A stretch of DNA of 64,000 nucleotides from Paenibacillus profundus (GCF_021369635.1 NZ_JAJNBZ010000003.1:248168-312167), one strand, 5' to 3'. Positions 51,951 to 61,342 are shown, counted from the first letter of the stretch. The notes: generated from the sequence alone by a model not told the origin. Numbers and translations are program-made.

Positions 51951-53834
51951 TCAGTACGTTTTCAATGATGGCTCTGTATCCATATGCTGCTGCATTCGCA
52001 ATTCGTCCGTGTCCGTGTACATATCTGCGTCCAGGTCCTTGAACTGGGTATGGTACAGCGCAGCGTACAAGCCATCTTGCTGCAGCAGCTGCTCGTGGCG
52101 TCCCCGCTCCACGATGCGGCCCTCTTCAAGCACGAGAATCTGCTCGGCCGCCAGAATGGTCGACAAGCGGTGCGCAATGACGACCGTCGTTCGTCCATGC
52201 ATCAATTCCGCCAACGCGACTTGCACATACGCTTCGGACTCTGAATCGAGATGTGAGGTTGCTTCATCCAGAATTAAGACTCGCGGATTTTTCAGAACGG
52301 CACGCGCAATCGACAGACGTTGACGCTCTCCGCCGGATAACCGATGACCTCGTTCCCCTACGATCGTGTCGTAGCCCTGCGGCAAGCTCATAATCATGTC
52401 ATGAATATATGCTTTGCGGCAAGCTTCCTCCAATTCTTCCTGCGATGCCCCCTCCTTCGCGAAGCGCAGATTATCAGCCACGGAAGCATGGAATAGGAAT
52501 GATTCCTGTGTTACATACGCCACTTGCGCCCTAAGCGATGCCATCGTTACTTCCCGTACGTCATGACCGTCGATAAGCACGGACCCTTCCGTCACGTCAT
52601 ACAGGCGTCCGATCAGATTGATGAGCGTCGATTTTCCAGCCCCGCTCGGCCCGACCAGCGCCACCACTTCGCCAGGCGAAGCATGGAACGTGACATCATA
52701 CAGCACTTCGCCGCCGTCTCCGTAGCTGAAGCTGACATGTTGGAATTGTATCTCTCCCTGCACCGCTGACAGCTCTGCGGCCTTCGGCTGATCCGTCACA
52801 TCCGGCTCCATATCCAAATAGTCGAATATGCGCTGAAATACCCCCAGCGCGGTCACCACTTCCACATGCAAATTCAGCAAGGTGCCGAACGGCTGATACA
52901 GCCGGGATAAATAAGCCGCAAATGCGACAATCGCCCCAATCGTCATTGAGCCGTTAATGACCGCGTAACCGCCATACATATAGATAACTGCCGTCCCGAG
53001 CGGACCTAGCGTCGACACGAACATGAAGAACCAGCGGCCGACTAAGTTAAGCCGAACTTCCAGGTTCTGCACCTGGCGATTTTGCTCCGCGAATCTTGCT
53101 TCCTGCGCTTTCTCGCGCCCGAAGATGCGTGTGAGCATCGCCCCCGATACGCCGAACACTTCGCCAAGCTGTGAGGACATATCGGCGCGCACCTTCTGCG
53201 TATTGACACGGAGCTGCTTGCGGTAACGCGATACTTTGCGTACGGGAATCATCGATAATGGCAATATAAATATCGCAATTAAGGCAAGCTTCCAATCGAG
53301 CGTGAACAAGATGCCGATCGTCGTCAATACGATGACGACTTGTGTAAGCGACGAAACCGCGACGTTCGTGACCACATTCTGAATGGCTGCGACGTCATCG
53401 GTGACGCGCTGAATCACTTCGCCTGAACGAGAGGCCGTAAAGAAGCCCACGGATTGCCGCTGAAGGTTGCGGAACAGTCCTTGCCGCAGATCCGCCATAA
53501 TACTTTGCGTCACCTGCGTATTCAAGTGGCTTTGCAGCACCCCGAGCATGCCGCTTACAAGCGGCAGTCCGACGAGCCACACTGCCAAAGTAAGCAATTG
53601 ATGCGTATTTTTATCCGGTATCGCTTCATCAATAATCCGCTGCATCACAAGCGGTGGCAGCAGACCGATGACGGCGGCCGTTAGCGCTAACAGTATAATC
53701 AGTGCCAAGCGGGGCCAATAGCTCCGGAACAGCGCCCATATCCGCTTAAGTGATACGTCCTTCACCTCCACTCGTTTCGGCGTTCCTTGCCGTTCATTGA
53801 TTCGCATCCCGTTTCCATTCCATCCTTGACGCAT
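51951..53834 (-). CDS. ABC exporter, fused membrane-ATPase (multidrug/lipid type)
   Basis: 627 residues. An N-terminal ABC_membrane domain with six spans (about 30-320; QSHLNTQVTQSIMADLRQGL is the coupling helix region) and a C-terminal ATPase: Walker A GPSGAGKSTL, signature LSGGERQRLSIARAV, Walker B VLILDEATSHLDSES, VIAHRLSTI. It works as a homodimer or with a partner; no partner gene is adjacent. ATG at 53834 follows AAAGGAGA. Substrate unknown; drug, lipid or peptide export are usual for the YfiC-like group. Confidence 0.93.
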   Translation of the reverse strand: MRQGWNGNGMRINERQGTPKRVEVKDVSLKRIWALFRSYWPRLALIILLALTAAVIGLLPPLVMQRIIDEAIPDKNTHQLLTLAVWLVGLPLVSGMLGVLQSHLNTQVTQSIMADLRQGLFRNLQRQSVGFFTASRSGEVIQRVTDDVAAIQNVVTNVAVSSLTQVVIVLTTIGILFTLDWKLALIAIFILPLSMIPVRKVSRYRKQLRVNTQKVRADMSSQLGEVFGVSGAMLTRIFGREKAQEARFAEQNRQVQNLEVRLNLVGRWFFMFVSTLGPLGTAVIYMYGGYAVINGSMTIGAIVAFAAYLSRLYQPFGTLLNLHVEVVTALGVFQRIFDYLDMEPDVTDQPKAAELSAVQGEIQFQHVSFSYGDGGEVLYDVTFHASPGEVVALVGPSGAGKSTLINLIGRLYDVTEGSVLIDGHDVREVTMASLRAQVAYVTQESFLFHASVADNLRFAKEGASQEELEEACRKAYIHDMIMSLPQGYDTIVGERGHRLSGGERQRLSIARAVLKNPRVLILDEATSHLDSESEAYVQVALAELMHGRTTVVIAHRLSTILAAEQILVLEEGRIVERGRHEQLLQQDGLYAALYHTQFKDLDADMYTDTDELRMQQHMDTEPSLKTY

Positions 53835-53894
53835 AGGCAGTTCTCCTTTTCATTCTTGTTCCTAGCATTGTCATACGATTAGCAATATTTGATA

Positions 53895-53923
53895 TTGATT
53901 GGACTGATTGCTTTCTCTATACT
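53895..53923 (+). promoter_or_regulatory. Promoter of the lysP riboswitch transcript
   Basis: TTGATT (53895-53900), 17 bases, TATACT (53918-53923), about 50 bases before the first riboswitch stem. Confidence 0.65.
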
Positions 53924-53970
53924 TAATAGATATATTGTAACAATGATGCTAGTCATCTTCATAGTGCAAA

Positions 53971-54246
53971 AAATCCTCATCCTATCCATGATGAGGTAGA
54001 GGTTGCGATTGTTATTAGTATCTTCGTCAAGGCGGGAAGCGCCGATGAAGCGAAGAGAAAGGAACAGTCGCCGAAGTTCACGCTGCCCGCTTCCAGGGCG
54101 TGGGTTGGGGCTGTCGCCGAAAGGCGCTGCACTGTCATGCGGAGATTACCCATCCTCGCATGATGCGCTATCTTTGGAAGGGTATGATGAGGGGACGGCC
54201 TAGCGGCCTAACCGTTTGAACGTTATACGCTTCAACGGTTTTTTTG
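53971..54246 (+). ncRNA. Lysine riboswitch (L box) with terminator
   Basis: Conserved L-box pieces in order: GATGAGGTAGAGGTTGCG (53989 on), TTATTAGTATC, GAAGAGAAAGGAACAGTCG, CCGAAG, GGGTTGGGGCTGTCGCCGAA, CACTGTCATGCGGAG and GCTATCTTTGGAAGG. P1 forms from CCTCATC (53976 on) with GATGAGG (54187 on). A terminator (AACCGTTTGAA/TTCAACGGTT then seven T) ends at 54246. High lysine should end transcription before lysP. The match rests on pattern, not a covariance search. Confidence 0.87.
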
Positions 54247-54308
54247 TTGTTCTCTCCTCCTTTCCGGCTATACTACACAAAGATACCAAAGGAGTGAAAG
54301 CGGACGTC

Positions 54309-55757
54309 ATGAGTCAAGAACAAAATCAACAGCAGCTGCGCAGAAGTCTGAAGACGCGCCATCTGACAATGATCGCGCTTGGGGGCTCGATCGGTACCGG
54401 ATTGTTTCTCGCGAGCGGTGGCGCTATAGCCCAAGCAGGTCCGGGGGGCGCGCTCGTCGCGTATATTTCCGTTGGCATTATGGTGTACTTCCTAATGACG
54501 AGCTTGGGGGAGTTGGCTACATATATGCCAGATTCCGGCTCGTTCAGCACGTATGCCACCCGTTACGTCGATCCGGCTTTCGGATTCGCGCTCGGCTGGA
54601 ACTTCTGGTTCAACTGGGCGATTACGATCGCATCCGAGTTGGTCGCAGCAACGCTTATTATTAAATATTGGTATCCCGAGAGCAATTCGTTTATATGGAG
54701 CTTATTGTTCTTGAGCATCATTTTTCTATTGAATTTTTTATCCGTCAAAGGATACGGAGAATCGGAGTATTGGTTCGCCATTATAAAAATTACGACCGTC
54801 ATCATCTTCCTCGTCGTCGGTATTTTAATGATTTTCGGCATCTTGGGCAGCGAGCGCATCGGCTTTGAAAATTTCCATGTTGGTGACGCGCCGTTCCACG
54901 GCGGATTTTTCGCCATTCTCGGCGTCTTTATGGCGGCAGGTTACTCGTTCCAAGGGACGGAACTCGTCGGCGTCGCAGCTGGAGAGAGCGAGAACCCGCG
55001 TGAGAGCGTTCCGCGCGCCATCCGTCAGGTGTTTTGGCGTATATTGCTCTTTTACGTCTTGGCGATTTTCGTCATTGCGTTAATTATTCCGTATACGCAC
55101 CCGAGCTTGCTTGCCAGCGATTTGAACAATATTAACACGAGCCCGTTCACACTTGTGTTCGAGAGAGCTGGCTTCGCCTTCGCGGCGGCGGTCATGAATG
55201 CCGTCATTCTCTCGTCCGTGCTCTCAGCCGGCAACTCCGGCATGTATGCGTCCACGCGCGTGCTGTGGGTGCTGGCGAAGGAAGGCAAGGCGCCGAAGTT
55301 CCTCGCGAAGCTGAACAAGCGCGGCATTCCAATCAATGCGCTGCTCTTGACAACTGCCGTCGGGATGCTCGCCTTTCTCGCCAGCTTCTTCGGAGACGGT
55401 GTCGTCTACTTGTGGCTCCTGAACGCGTCCGGCATGTGCGGCTTCATCGCTTGGCTCGGCATTGCCGTCAGCCATTACCGCTTCCGGCGCGCCTTCGTCA
55501 AGCAAGGCCACGATCTGAAGGAGCTGCCTTACAGAGCCCGCTTTTTCCCGTTCGGACCAGTATTCGCATTTACGCTTTGTATGATCGTTATTCTCGGTCA
55601 GAACTATCAAGCGTTTATCGGCCATACGATTGATTGGAAAGGTCTTCTCATGACATACATCGGGCTGCCGCTCTTCTTAGCAATATGGCTCGGTTATAAA
55701 TGGAAGCACCGCACGAAGGTCATTCCACTTGAGGAATGCAAATTCGACCATAAATAA
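54309..55757 (+). CDS. lysP: Lysine-specific permease (LysP, APC family)
   Basis: 482 residues from MSQEQNQQQLRRSLKTRHLT; AAAGGAGTG lies 12 bases ahead, a bit long but better than 54216, which lies in the terminator. Twelve spans of the amino acid-polyamine-organocation family; HLTMIALGGSIGTGLFLASG is the family signature in span 1 and AGESENPRESVPRAI the conserved loop. The lysine riboswitch upstream makes lysine the likely substrate, imported with protons when lysine is low. Monocistronic, with a terminator. Confidence 0.92.
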   Translation: MSQEQNQQQLRRSLKTRHLTMIALGGSIGTGLFLASGGAIAQAGPGGALVAYISVGIMVYFLMTSLGELATYMPDSGSFSTYATRYVDPAFGFALGWNFWFNWAITIASELVAATLIIKYWYPESNSFIWSLLFLSIIFLLNFLSVKGYGESEYWFAIIKITTVIIFLVVGILMIFGILGSERIGFENFHVGDAPFHGGFFAILGVFMAAGYSFQGTELVGVAAGESENPRESVPRAIRQVFWRILLFYVLAIFVIALIIPYTHPSLLASDLNNINTSPFTLVFERAGFAFAAAVMNAVILSSVLSAGNSGMYASTRVLWVLAKEGKAPKFLAKLNKRGIPINALLLTTAVGMLAFLASFFGDGVVYLWLLNASGMCGFIAWLGIAVSHYRFRRAFVKQGHDLKELPYRARFFPFGPVFAFTLCMIVILGQNYQAFIGHTIDWKGLLMTYIGLPLFLAIWLGYKWKHRTKVIPLEECKFDHK

Positions 55758-55779
55758 GGAGCTTCCTCATCATGAAGCG

Positions 55780-55846
55780 AGTCCGCACCAGACCCGTTGC
55801 GCGCCATGCCATAGGCAGCGTGGCAAGTCGGGTGCGGGCTTTTTTA
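55780..55846 (+). terminator. Terminator of lysP
   Basis: GTCCGCACCAGAC pairs with GTCGGGTGCGGGC (imperfect), with an inner CGCCATGCC/GGCAGCGTGGC stem, followed by six T. Confidence 0.85.
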
Positions 55847-56029
55847 TTTGCGGCAAACTTTCAATGAAAAGCTATTAGCGGCAAGCTTCAAGCGAAATTG
55901 CTGTAATCCGCCCAAACGGTGCACTCTCAGCTCGCAATAGTTCCGTTATAACCGCTATGTAGCGGCTGTGCAGGACGGCATGGCGTCACGCGTGGAGCGT
56001 GTGCGTTAGTGGCGCATTCGCTTTCAGTG

Positions 56030-56135
56030 TGTTCAGCACATGCAGTGTGGTCGCACATGCTGCACGGTCGCACATGTTTTGTGGTCAGCACACGCGGCAC
56101 GGTCGCACATGCTGTGTGTCACACCTTTTTCGTGT
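56030..56135 (+). repeat. Short degenerate tandem repeat (GGTCGCACATGCTG type)
   Basis: GTGGTCGCACATGCTGCAC recurs three to four times with changes (GGTCAGCACACGCGGCAC, GGTCGCACATGCTGTGTG). Gives cysteine/histidine-rich spurious ORFs in both directions. Confidence 0.65.
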
Positions 56136-56317
56136 ACGCATATTTCTACTAACAGGCGCTTTTTCTCACAAACCGTCACGATTGTGCTTCGCATTAGTCT
56201 GCAGTGTGTACTCATGATCTGTACTAGCAGATCGAGTTCGTCCATACAGCGTCTCAATCTTGCTTCGTGCTCTCTTCGAAGCCTATTCGTCCAACCGCAG
56301 CGGCTCCCCCCTCCACC

Positions 56318-56510
56318 ATTGGATTATGTCCAATGGAATATGAAAAATAGACAGATGAGGTGGGCTTACGTTGGATTATGTACAGTAGATTTCAGAGATA
56401 AAGCGCTCTTTATCGGAAATATGAAGAATCCATTGGATGTTTTCCAATAGAACGCTTATTCTTCTCACTAATCAATAAAATCCACTGTACATTTTCCAAT
56501 GAAAATAGCA
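56318..56510 (+). repeat. Cluster of ATTGGA/TCCAAT palindromic motifs
   Basis: ATTGGATTATGTCCAAT at 56320, GTTGGATTATGTACAGTAG at 56371, ATTGGATGTTTTCCAAT near 56432 and CCACTGTACATTTTCCAAT near 56483 in both orientations. Looks like a small palindromic intergenic repeat family. Confidence 0.55.
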
Positions 56511-56811
56511 GGCAACAAGAATAGCAGACGGAAGCAGCCTACTACTCGACAGGCGCTATGAAGCTTTTTTCCATGGAAAAGTAAACTTATTATTTACGTA
56601 ACTGTGTCCGCTTTATATGATTCTATATCCACTTTTGTAACTACTCTGCACCATTCTTTAATTCAGTTGAATCCGTTGGAATCGACTTCTACGCACCACT
56701 GCAGCAGTTATGTATCGACTTGGCATCAGCTTCGATAAGCGGTTCTACATAAGTTTTGCATATACTTGGCATTAGCTTGTGAAACAGCTCTGCATCATAC
56801 TAGGTTCCAGA

Positions 56812-56845
56812 TCTTTGTCAGATCTTTGTCAGATCTTTGTCAGTT
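56812..56845 (+). repeat. 11-bp direct repeat, three copies
   Basis: GATCTTTGTCA occurs three times in direct succession, followed by a fourth partial copy. Confidence 0.85.
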
Positions 56846-56944
56846 CTGTTCCAGCACTCGTTCAGATCTGCCCGAAGTCATGATTAGCACTCCCTCAGTT
56901 CTGCATCAGAACTGCATAAATCTTGGCCCAAATTCTTACTCGGT

Positions 56945-57420
56945 ACTACTCCTTGTTTCTACTCTTAAGTTGCAATTGCTCTCATCCATTCTGTTCTACT
57001 CTTGCTCTGCCTCTGCTCTCACTGTTCTGTTCTACACTCGAGCTGCATTTGATTTAATCGGTTTTACTCCTTGCTTCTACTCTCAAGCTGCAATTGCTCT
57101 CATCCATTCTGTTCTACTCTTGCTCTGCCTCTGCTCTCACTGTTCTGTTCTACACTCGAGCTGCATTTGATTTAATCGGTTTTACTCCTTGCTTCTACTC
57201 TCAAGCTGCAATTGCTCTCATCCGTTCTGTTCCACTCTCGAGCTGCAGTTGCTCTCACTGTTCTGTTCTACACTCGAGCTGCATTTGATTTAATCGGTTC
57301 TACTCCTTGCTTCTACTCTCGAGCCGCATTTACTCTCATCCGTTCTGCTCCACTCTCGAGCTGCATGCGATCTCATCAGTTCTGCTCCACTCTTTAGCTG
57401 CAGCTGCCCTCATCACTTCG
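56945..57420 (+). repeat. 118-bp tandem array built of ~39-bp subunits
   Basis: TACTCCTTG..TTCTACTCT starts at 56947, 57065, 57183 and 57301, exactly 118 bases apart. Each unit holds about three subrepeats of the form CTACTCTCGAGCTGCATTTG, CTCTCATC, GTTCTGTT. Units 1-3 are nearly identical and unit 4 degenerates. Not CRISPR: no unique spacers. ORFs here are frame-shifted artefacts. Confidence 0.9.
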
Positions 57421-57652
57421 GCCAGTTCTATGTCCTTCTTGTGTAGCCTCGCGTGCTCCCGTTGATGATTTAGACACCTGGTTATAGAAGCAATGTAAGC
57501 TATATGTCCTTCCCGTGCGCAACTAATGTAGTCCATGCGGACAACTCAAAAGCTAAATTCGTGAATAATTGGTTAATCATGTATATTAGTCAACATCCTT
57601 CCATACACTAACGTCCGAGCCGAACCCTATCCCGAAGCAAAGAGGTGGATGT
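57421..57652 (+). other. Leader region of cydAB
   Basis: 230 bases between the array and cydA. GAGGTGG precedes the ATG. I looked for a Rex site and found only a poor candidate near 57556, so no regulator is named. Confidence 0.35.
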
Positions 57653-59020
57653 ATGGATCCCGTAACAATGGCCCGTGCCTTATTCGGCACCTCCATGGCC
57701 TTTCATATTTTATTTGCCACATTAGGGGTAGGACTGCCCCTTATGATTGTGTTCGCCGAAATTATGTACTGGCGCAAGAAAGACCGGGACTATGCCGTGC
57801 TCGCACGGCGCTGGACGAAAGCGCTCGGTATTCTGCTCGGCGTCGCGATTCCATCCGGCACGATCGTAGGCGTCATGCTCGCCCTCTTGTGGCCCGGATT
57901 TATGGAAATCGTAGGACAAGTGATCGCCGTCCCGTTTCAAGTCGAAATCTGGGCTTTCTTCTTCGAGGCGCTGTTCATGGCCATTTACTTGTATGCCGCC
58001 GATCGCCTGTCTTCCGGCATGCGCATCTTAAGCGTGTTCTTCGTCATGGTAGGTGCCAGCGCCTCGGCAGTGCTTATTACCGATGCCCAAGCGTGGATGA
58101 ACACGCCGACCGGCTTCAAGCTCGTGGACGGCCAGATTACCGATGTCGACCCTTGGGCCGCCGTCTTCAATCCGTCCTTCTTCACGTCTGCCCAGCATGT
58201 GTTGACAACCGGCTACATGACCGGAGCGTTCTTCATCGTCACTTCAGCCGCCGTTATGCTGCTCAAACATCGGCAAGACGAGCGCGAAGCGGCCTATCAC
58301 CGCAAAGGCCTAATGCTCGGGCTCGTCATCGGCTTAGTCATGTCGCTCATAACAGCCATGAATGGGCATGCGACCGCCCAATCCCTGCATAAGCACAACC
58401 CGGAGAAGCTTGCGGCAGCGGAGGGGCTGTTTCAGACGACGACACATGCTCCGCTCGTCATTGGAGGAATTCCCGATCCCGAGACGCAGACCATTAAGTA
58501 TGGCATCGAAATTCCCGGCATGCTCAGCTTCCTTGCCGCGAATTCGTTCGATACTGAAGTGAAAGGATTGAACGAGATTCCAAGGGAAGACTGGCCGCCG
58601 CTGTTCGTCCACACCTTGTTCAATCTTATGGTGCTCATCGGATTCGGATTGCTTGGCCTCTCGTTCGCAGTCGTCATGTGGCGCGCCTTCACCCGCAAAT
58701 CACCGCGGCCGTTCCCGCGCTGGTTGATGCACCTCTTCGTGTGGACTGGCCCCTTGTCTATGCTGGGCATCGAAATCGGCTGGATTTTCAGCTGCTCAGC
58801 AAGGCAGCCATGGACAATCTACCGCGTGCAGCGCACGACGGATGCTGCCCTGAAGAGCGACAGCATGGGCACGTTGTTCTTGCTATTCGTCACCATCTAT
58901 GTCGTGCTCTTAATTATGACTTCGCTGGTCATGCGCCATTACTTCAAGCGTCATCCCGTCTCCGCCGATTTGATCGAGCATGCGGAAGATGCGAATGACA
59001 CTAAGGGGGCATTCTCATGA
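57653..59020 (+). CDS. cydA: Cytochrome bd oxidase subunit I
   Basis: 455 residues with nine spans and a short Q loop, as in the cyanide-insensitive/YthA type. Haem ligands by family comparison: His in AFHILFATLG (b595), His in SAQHVLTTGYMTGAF and Met in FNLMVLIGFG (b558). VEIWAFFFEALFM keeps the acidic residue of span 3. The C-terminal motif reads GWIFSCSARQPW (376-387), whereas the usual form is GW...E.GRQPW; the Glu (E445 in E. coli) is Cys381 here. It oxidises quinol and reduces oxygen to water. The stop overlaps the cydB start. Confidence 0.93.
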   Translation: MDPVTMARALFGTSMAFHILFATLGVGLPLMIVFAEIMYWRKKDRDYAVLARRWTKALGILLGVAIPSGTIVGVMLALLWPGFMEIVGQVIAVPFQVEIWAFFFEALFMAIYLYAADRLSSGMRILSVFFVMVGASASAVLITDAQAWMNTPTGFKLVDGQITDVDPWAAVFNPSFFTSAQHVLTTGYMTGAFFIVTSAAVMLLKHRQDEREAAYHRKGLMLGLVIGLVMSLITAMNGHATAQSLHKHNPEKLAAAEGLFQTTTHAPLVIGGIPDPETQTIKYGIEIPGMLSFLAANSFDTEVKGLNEIPREDWPPLFVHTLFNLMVLIGFGLLGLSFAVVMWRAFTRKSPRPFPRWLMHLFVWTGPLSMLGIEIGWIFSCSARQPWTIYRVQRTTDAALKSDSMGTLFLLFVTIYVVLLIMTSLVMRHYFKRHPVSADLIEHAEDANDTKGAFS

Positions 59021-60054
59021 GCGACGCCACGATTGCGATTACGGTACTGTGGATCTTCCTGTTTATTTATTCGCTCCTCGGTTCGGTTGATTTCGGAGCG
59101 GGATTCTGGGCAATGATCTTCGGGCGGAGGAGTGCAGATGGAGACACAAAAGCCGCGGGCTTGGCGAATCGCTTCCTATCCCCATCGTGGAAAATTACGA
59201 ATACGTTTCTAGTGCTGTTCGTCGTCGCGCTGGTCGGATTCTTCCCGCGGGCGACGTTCTCGCTAGCCTCGCTGCTCTTGGTTCCCGTCTGCCTGGTGCT
59301 CATCTTGCTTACGCTTCGCAGCGCCTTCATGGTATTCAGCTACTCCGTGCATTCCTATGATCGTGCGCTGCGCATCATTTCCGGCATCACGGGGCTGTTG
59401 ATTCCCGGCCTACTCGTTGCGGTGCTGGCGGTGACTTTGGGCGGGATCGTAACGGAAGCGCCAGACGGCACGCTAGCGCTGAATTACGGCAAGCTGCTGA
59501 CCAGTCCGACGCTGTATGCGCATTTGGCATTCGGCTACGCCACGGAACTGTTCTTCTCTGCGCTGTTCCTAGCCGACTATGCCCGGGAAGCCCGGGACAT
59601 GACTACCTATAGAACATACCGCCGCTTAGCCGTCATTTTTGGGCCGCTCAGCCTTATCGCAGCGCTTGGCGTCACGTTCACGATGCTGCCTGAGGCTTCA
59701 TGGATAATCGCCCGCTTCCGGGAGCAGTGGCTGTGGTTCCTGCTGTCGGCCGCCGCCTTCGGCATCGGATATGGCTGCTTGTTCATCAAGCGCAGGGGTG
59801 GCTTCATCGGCAGCACGCGCTTGGCCGTTATTTTCGTCGCCGTGCAGTATGCATTAGCGAGCTTCGCCTACGGCAGGGCGCACTTGCCCTATATCATCTA
59901 CCCGCAGCTTACGCTGGAGGCTGGCTTCACGAACCCCGCCATCTTCCGTTCACTGCTTATCGGATACATTGTGAGCACCATCCTGCTTATCCCGGTGTTC
60001 ATCCTGTTCTGGAGGCTGTTCCTGAAGGACCGGCGCTACCTTGAACAGGAATGA
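59017..60054 (+). CDS. cydB: Cytochrome bd oxidase subunit II
   Basis: 345 residues, eight to nine spans. The start region LWIFLFIYSLLGSVDFGAGF is the CydB signature, and AFMVFSYSVHSYDRALRIIS follows. The ATG overlaps the cydA stop by four bases, so the two are translationally coupled. CydB packs against CydA. No cydCD follows in the window. Confidence 0.93.
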   Translation: MSDATIAITVLWIFLFIYSLLGSVDFGAGFWAMIFGRRSADGDTKAAGLANRFLSPSWKITNTFLVLFVVALVGFFPRATFSLASLLLVPVCLVLILLTLRSAFMVFSYSVHSYDRALRIISGITGLLIPGLLVAVLAVTLGGIVTEAPDGTLALNYGKLLTSPTLYAHLAFGYATELFFSALFLADYAREARDMTTYRTYRRLAVIFGPLSLIAALGVTFTMLPEASWIIARFREQWLWFLLSAAAFGIGYGCLFIKRRGGFIGSTRLAVIFVAVQYALASFAYGRAHLPYIIYPQLTLEAGFTNPAIFRSLLIGYIVSTILLIPVFILFWRLFLKDRRYLEQE

Positions 60055-60082
60055 GATGTGATAATCGCCAGACACAACAGCA

Positions 60083-60124
60083 ACAGGCCTTGTCCCACGC
60101 ATCTGCGTAATGGGCAAGGCCTGT
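60083..60124. terminator. Terminator between cydB and the transglutaminase-like gene
   Basis: ACAGGCCTTGTCCCA/TGGGCAAGGCCTGT stem with an 11-base loop between convergent genes; no long T run on either strand. Confidence 0.75.
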
Positions 60125-60142
60125 CCATTGCTATAAGATAAG

Positions 60143-61342
60143 TTATTCCGGCATTTGAATCTCCACAATCAGGTCGTCACTGTCTTGTAAGGAGGACACG
60201 CGATACTCTAGCGGAGCGGACAGACCAGCCGCATCCAGCATATCATGCAGATCGGAGCGAAGCTGCAGTTCGCTCCCCGTATACCGGATTTGGAAGCGGT
60301 CGCGTCCAGATTGTCTAGCCGCCAGGAAGCGATCCGTCAAATCCGCCACATCCCGTATCGCTCTGTCCGGCAGGAGCACGTCTGCGCTCCATACCTTTTC
60401 CAGCTGAACTGCCAATTGCTTCAATCCCTCGTCATCGCTCTGATGCATCTGCAGCAAAGCTTGTTCATACGGCTCAACCACCTGCGGAATATTGTCCGAT
60501 TTCCACGAATGATCCATACGCATTTCCGCATCAGTACGCAAATAATACGTGTACCTGACTTGTGCGCCCCGGTCAGGCAACGGATCATCCCACGTTGCAT
60601 CGATGTGATACCACTTGCCATCCAACTGAACCATATTCCACGCGTGGAGCATGCCGCCCGCTTCTCCTTCGACTATGATGCTCGGAATATCGGCTTCTTC
60701 GAACATCGCCTGCATGAGCAGCGCATAGCCTTGACATACCGTCTTCCCTTCGGTCAGCGCCTCGTAGGCGGTGAATTTCGTCATTGCCTCGTCATAGGCT
60801 ACATTGCTCACAATATAATCGTGAATCGCTTTCACTTTTACGTGTGGAGAGTCGTTACTGTTCGTGATGTTAGCCACGATCTCTTTCGCCTGATTTCGCA
60901 CATATAACGATTGCGTATACGTCTCACGGTAATCGACATACACAGTGACATTGGCGTAATCGCTGCCGCCCTTCCATTTGAATGAATATTTGCTGACATT
61001 GTAGCGTATGAACGGATCGGAATAGAGCGCTTCCGACAACGCTTTACTGACCTGGTCCGTCAGTGTATCCGTACTTCCATCATATCGGAAGGAAGACATC
61101 GTTTCGCGTAAGGTGAATCGTTCACTGAGCCAATCGCGCATCTCTTGGTTTTCATGCAACGTCACTTGAGAGGATTGAGCTTCGACGGTAGGCCATATAG
61201 CAAAGCCTGTAATAATTCCTACGGTAATACCGCCAAAAAACAATACGCGAAACATGGATAACCAAGAGCGTTTGCGCTTCAACTCGCCTATTTCTTGGGG
61301 GTACCTTATGCCGTTCTGAGCCTTAAAATCGAACAACCGCAT
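60143..61342 (-). CDS. Transglutaminase-like domain membrane protein
   Basis: About 399 residues; ATG at 61342 is preceded by GAAGGTGG, and GTG at 61348 is an alternative. A cytoplasmic start, one membrane span at about 30-50 (FRVLFFGGITVGIITGFAIW) and an extracytoplasmic region follow. The transglutaminase-core triad is visible: Cys in EGKTVCQGYALLMQAM, His in GGMLHAWNMVQLDGKW and Asp in YHIDATWDDP. Members are thiol proteases or cross-linkers of the cell surface. The C-terminal ~100 residues have no recognised domain. Monocistronic. Confidence 0.87.
   Translation of the reverse strand: MRLFDFKAQNGIRYPQEIGELKRKRSWLSMFRVLFFGGITVGIITGFAIWPTVEAQSSQVTLHENQEMRDWLSERFTLRETMSSFRYDGSTDTLTDQVSKALSEALYSDPFIRYNVSKYSFKWKGGSDYANVTVYVDYRETYTQSLYVRNQAKEIVANITNSNDSPHVKVKAIHDYIVSNVAYDEAMTKFTAYEALTEGKTVCQGYALLMQAMFEEADIPSIIVEGEAGGMLHAWNMVQLDGKWYHIDATWDDPLPDRGAQVRYTYYLRTDAEMRMDHSWKSDNIPQVVEPYEQALLQMHQSDDEGLKQLAVQLEKVWSADVLLPDRAIRDVADLTDRFLAARQSGRDRFQIRYTGSELQLRSDLHDMLDAAGLSAPLEYRVSSLQDSDDLIVEIQMPE

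Noticed and set aside
56945-57420. Possible CRISPR array upstream of cydA
   Set aside because: Adjacent units are alike throughout, with no variable spacers and no cas genes in the window.
57550-57585. Rex-like site before cydA (GTGAATAATTGGTTAATCA)
   Set aside because: Too many mismatches to the TTGTGAA/TTCACAA palindrome to claim.
57649-58392. Frame overlapping the start of cydA
   Set aside because: Arg/His/Cys-rich shadow of cydA in another frame.
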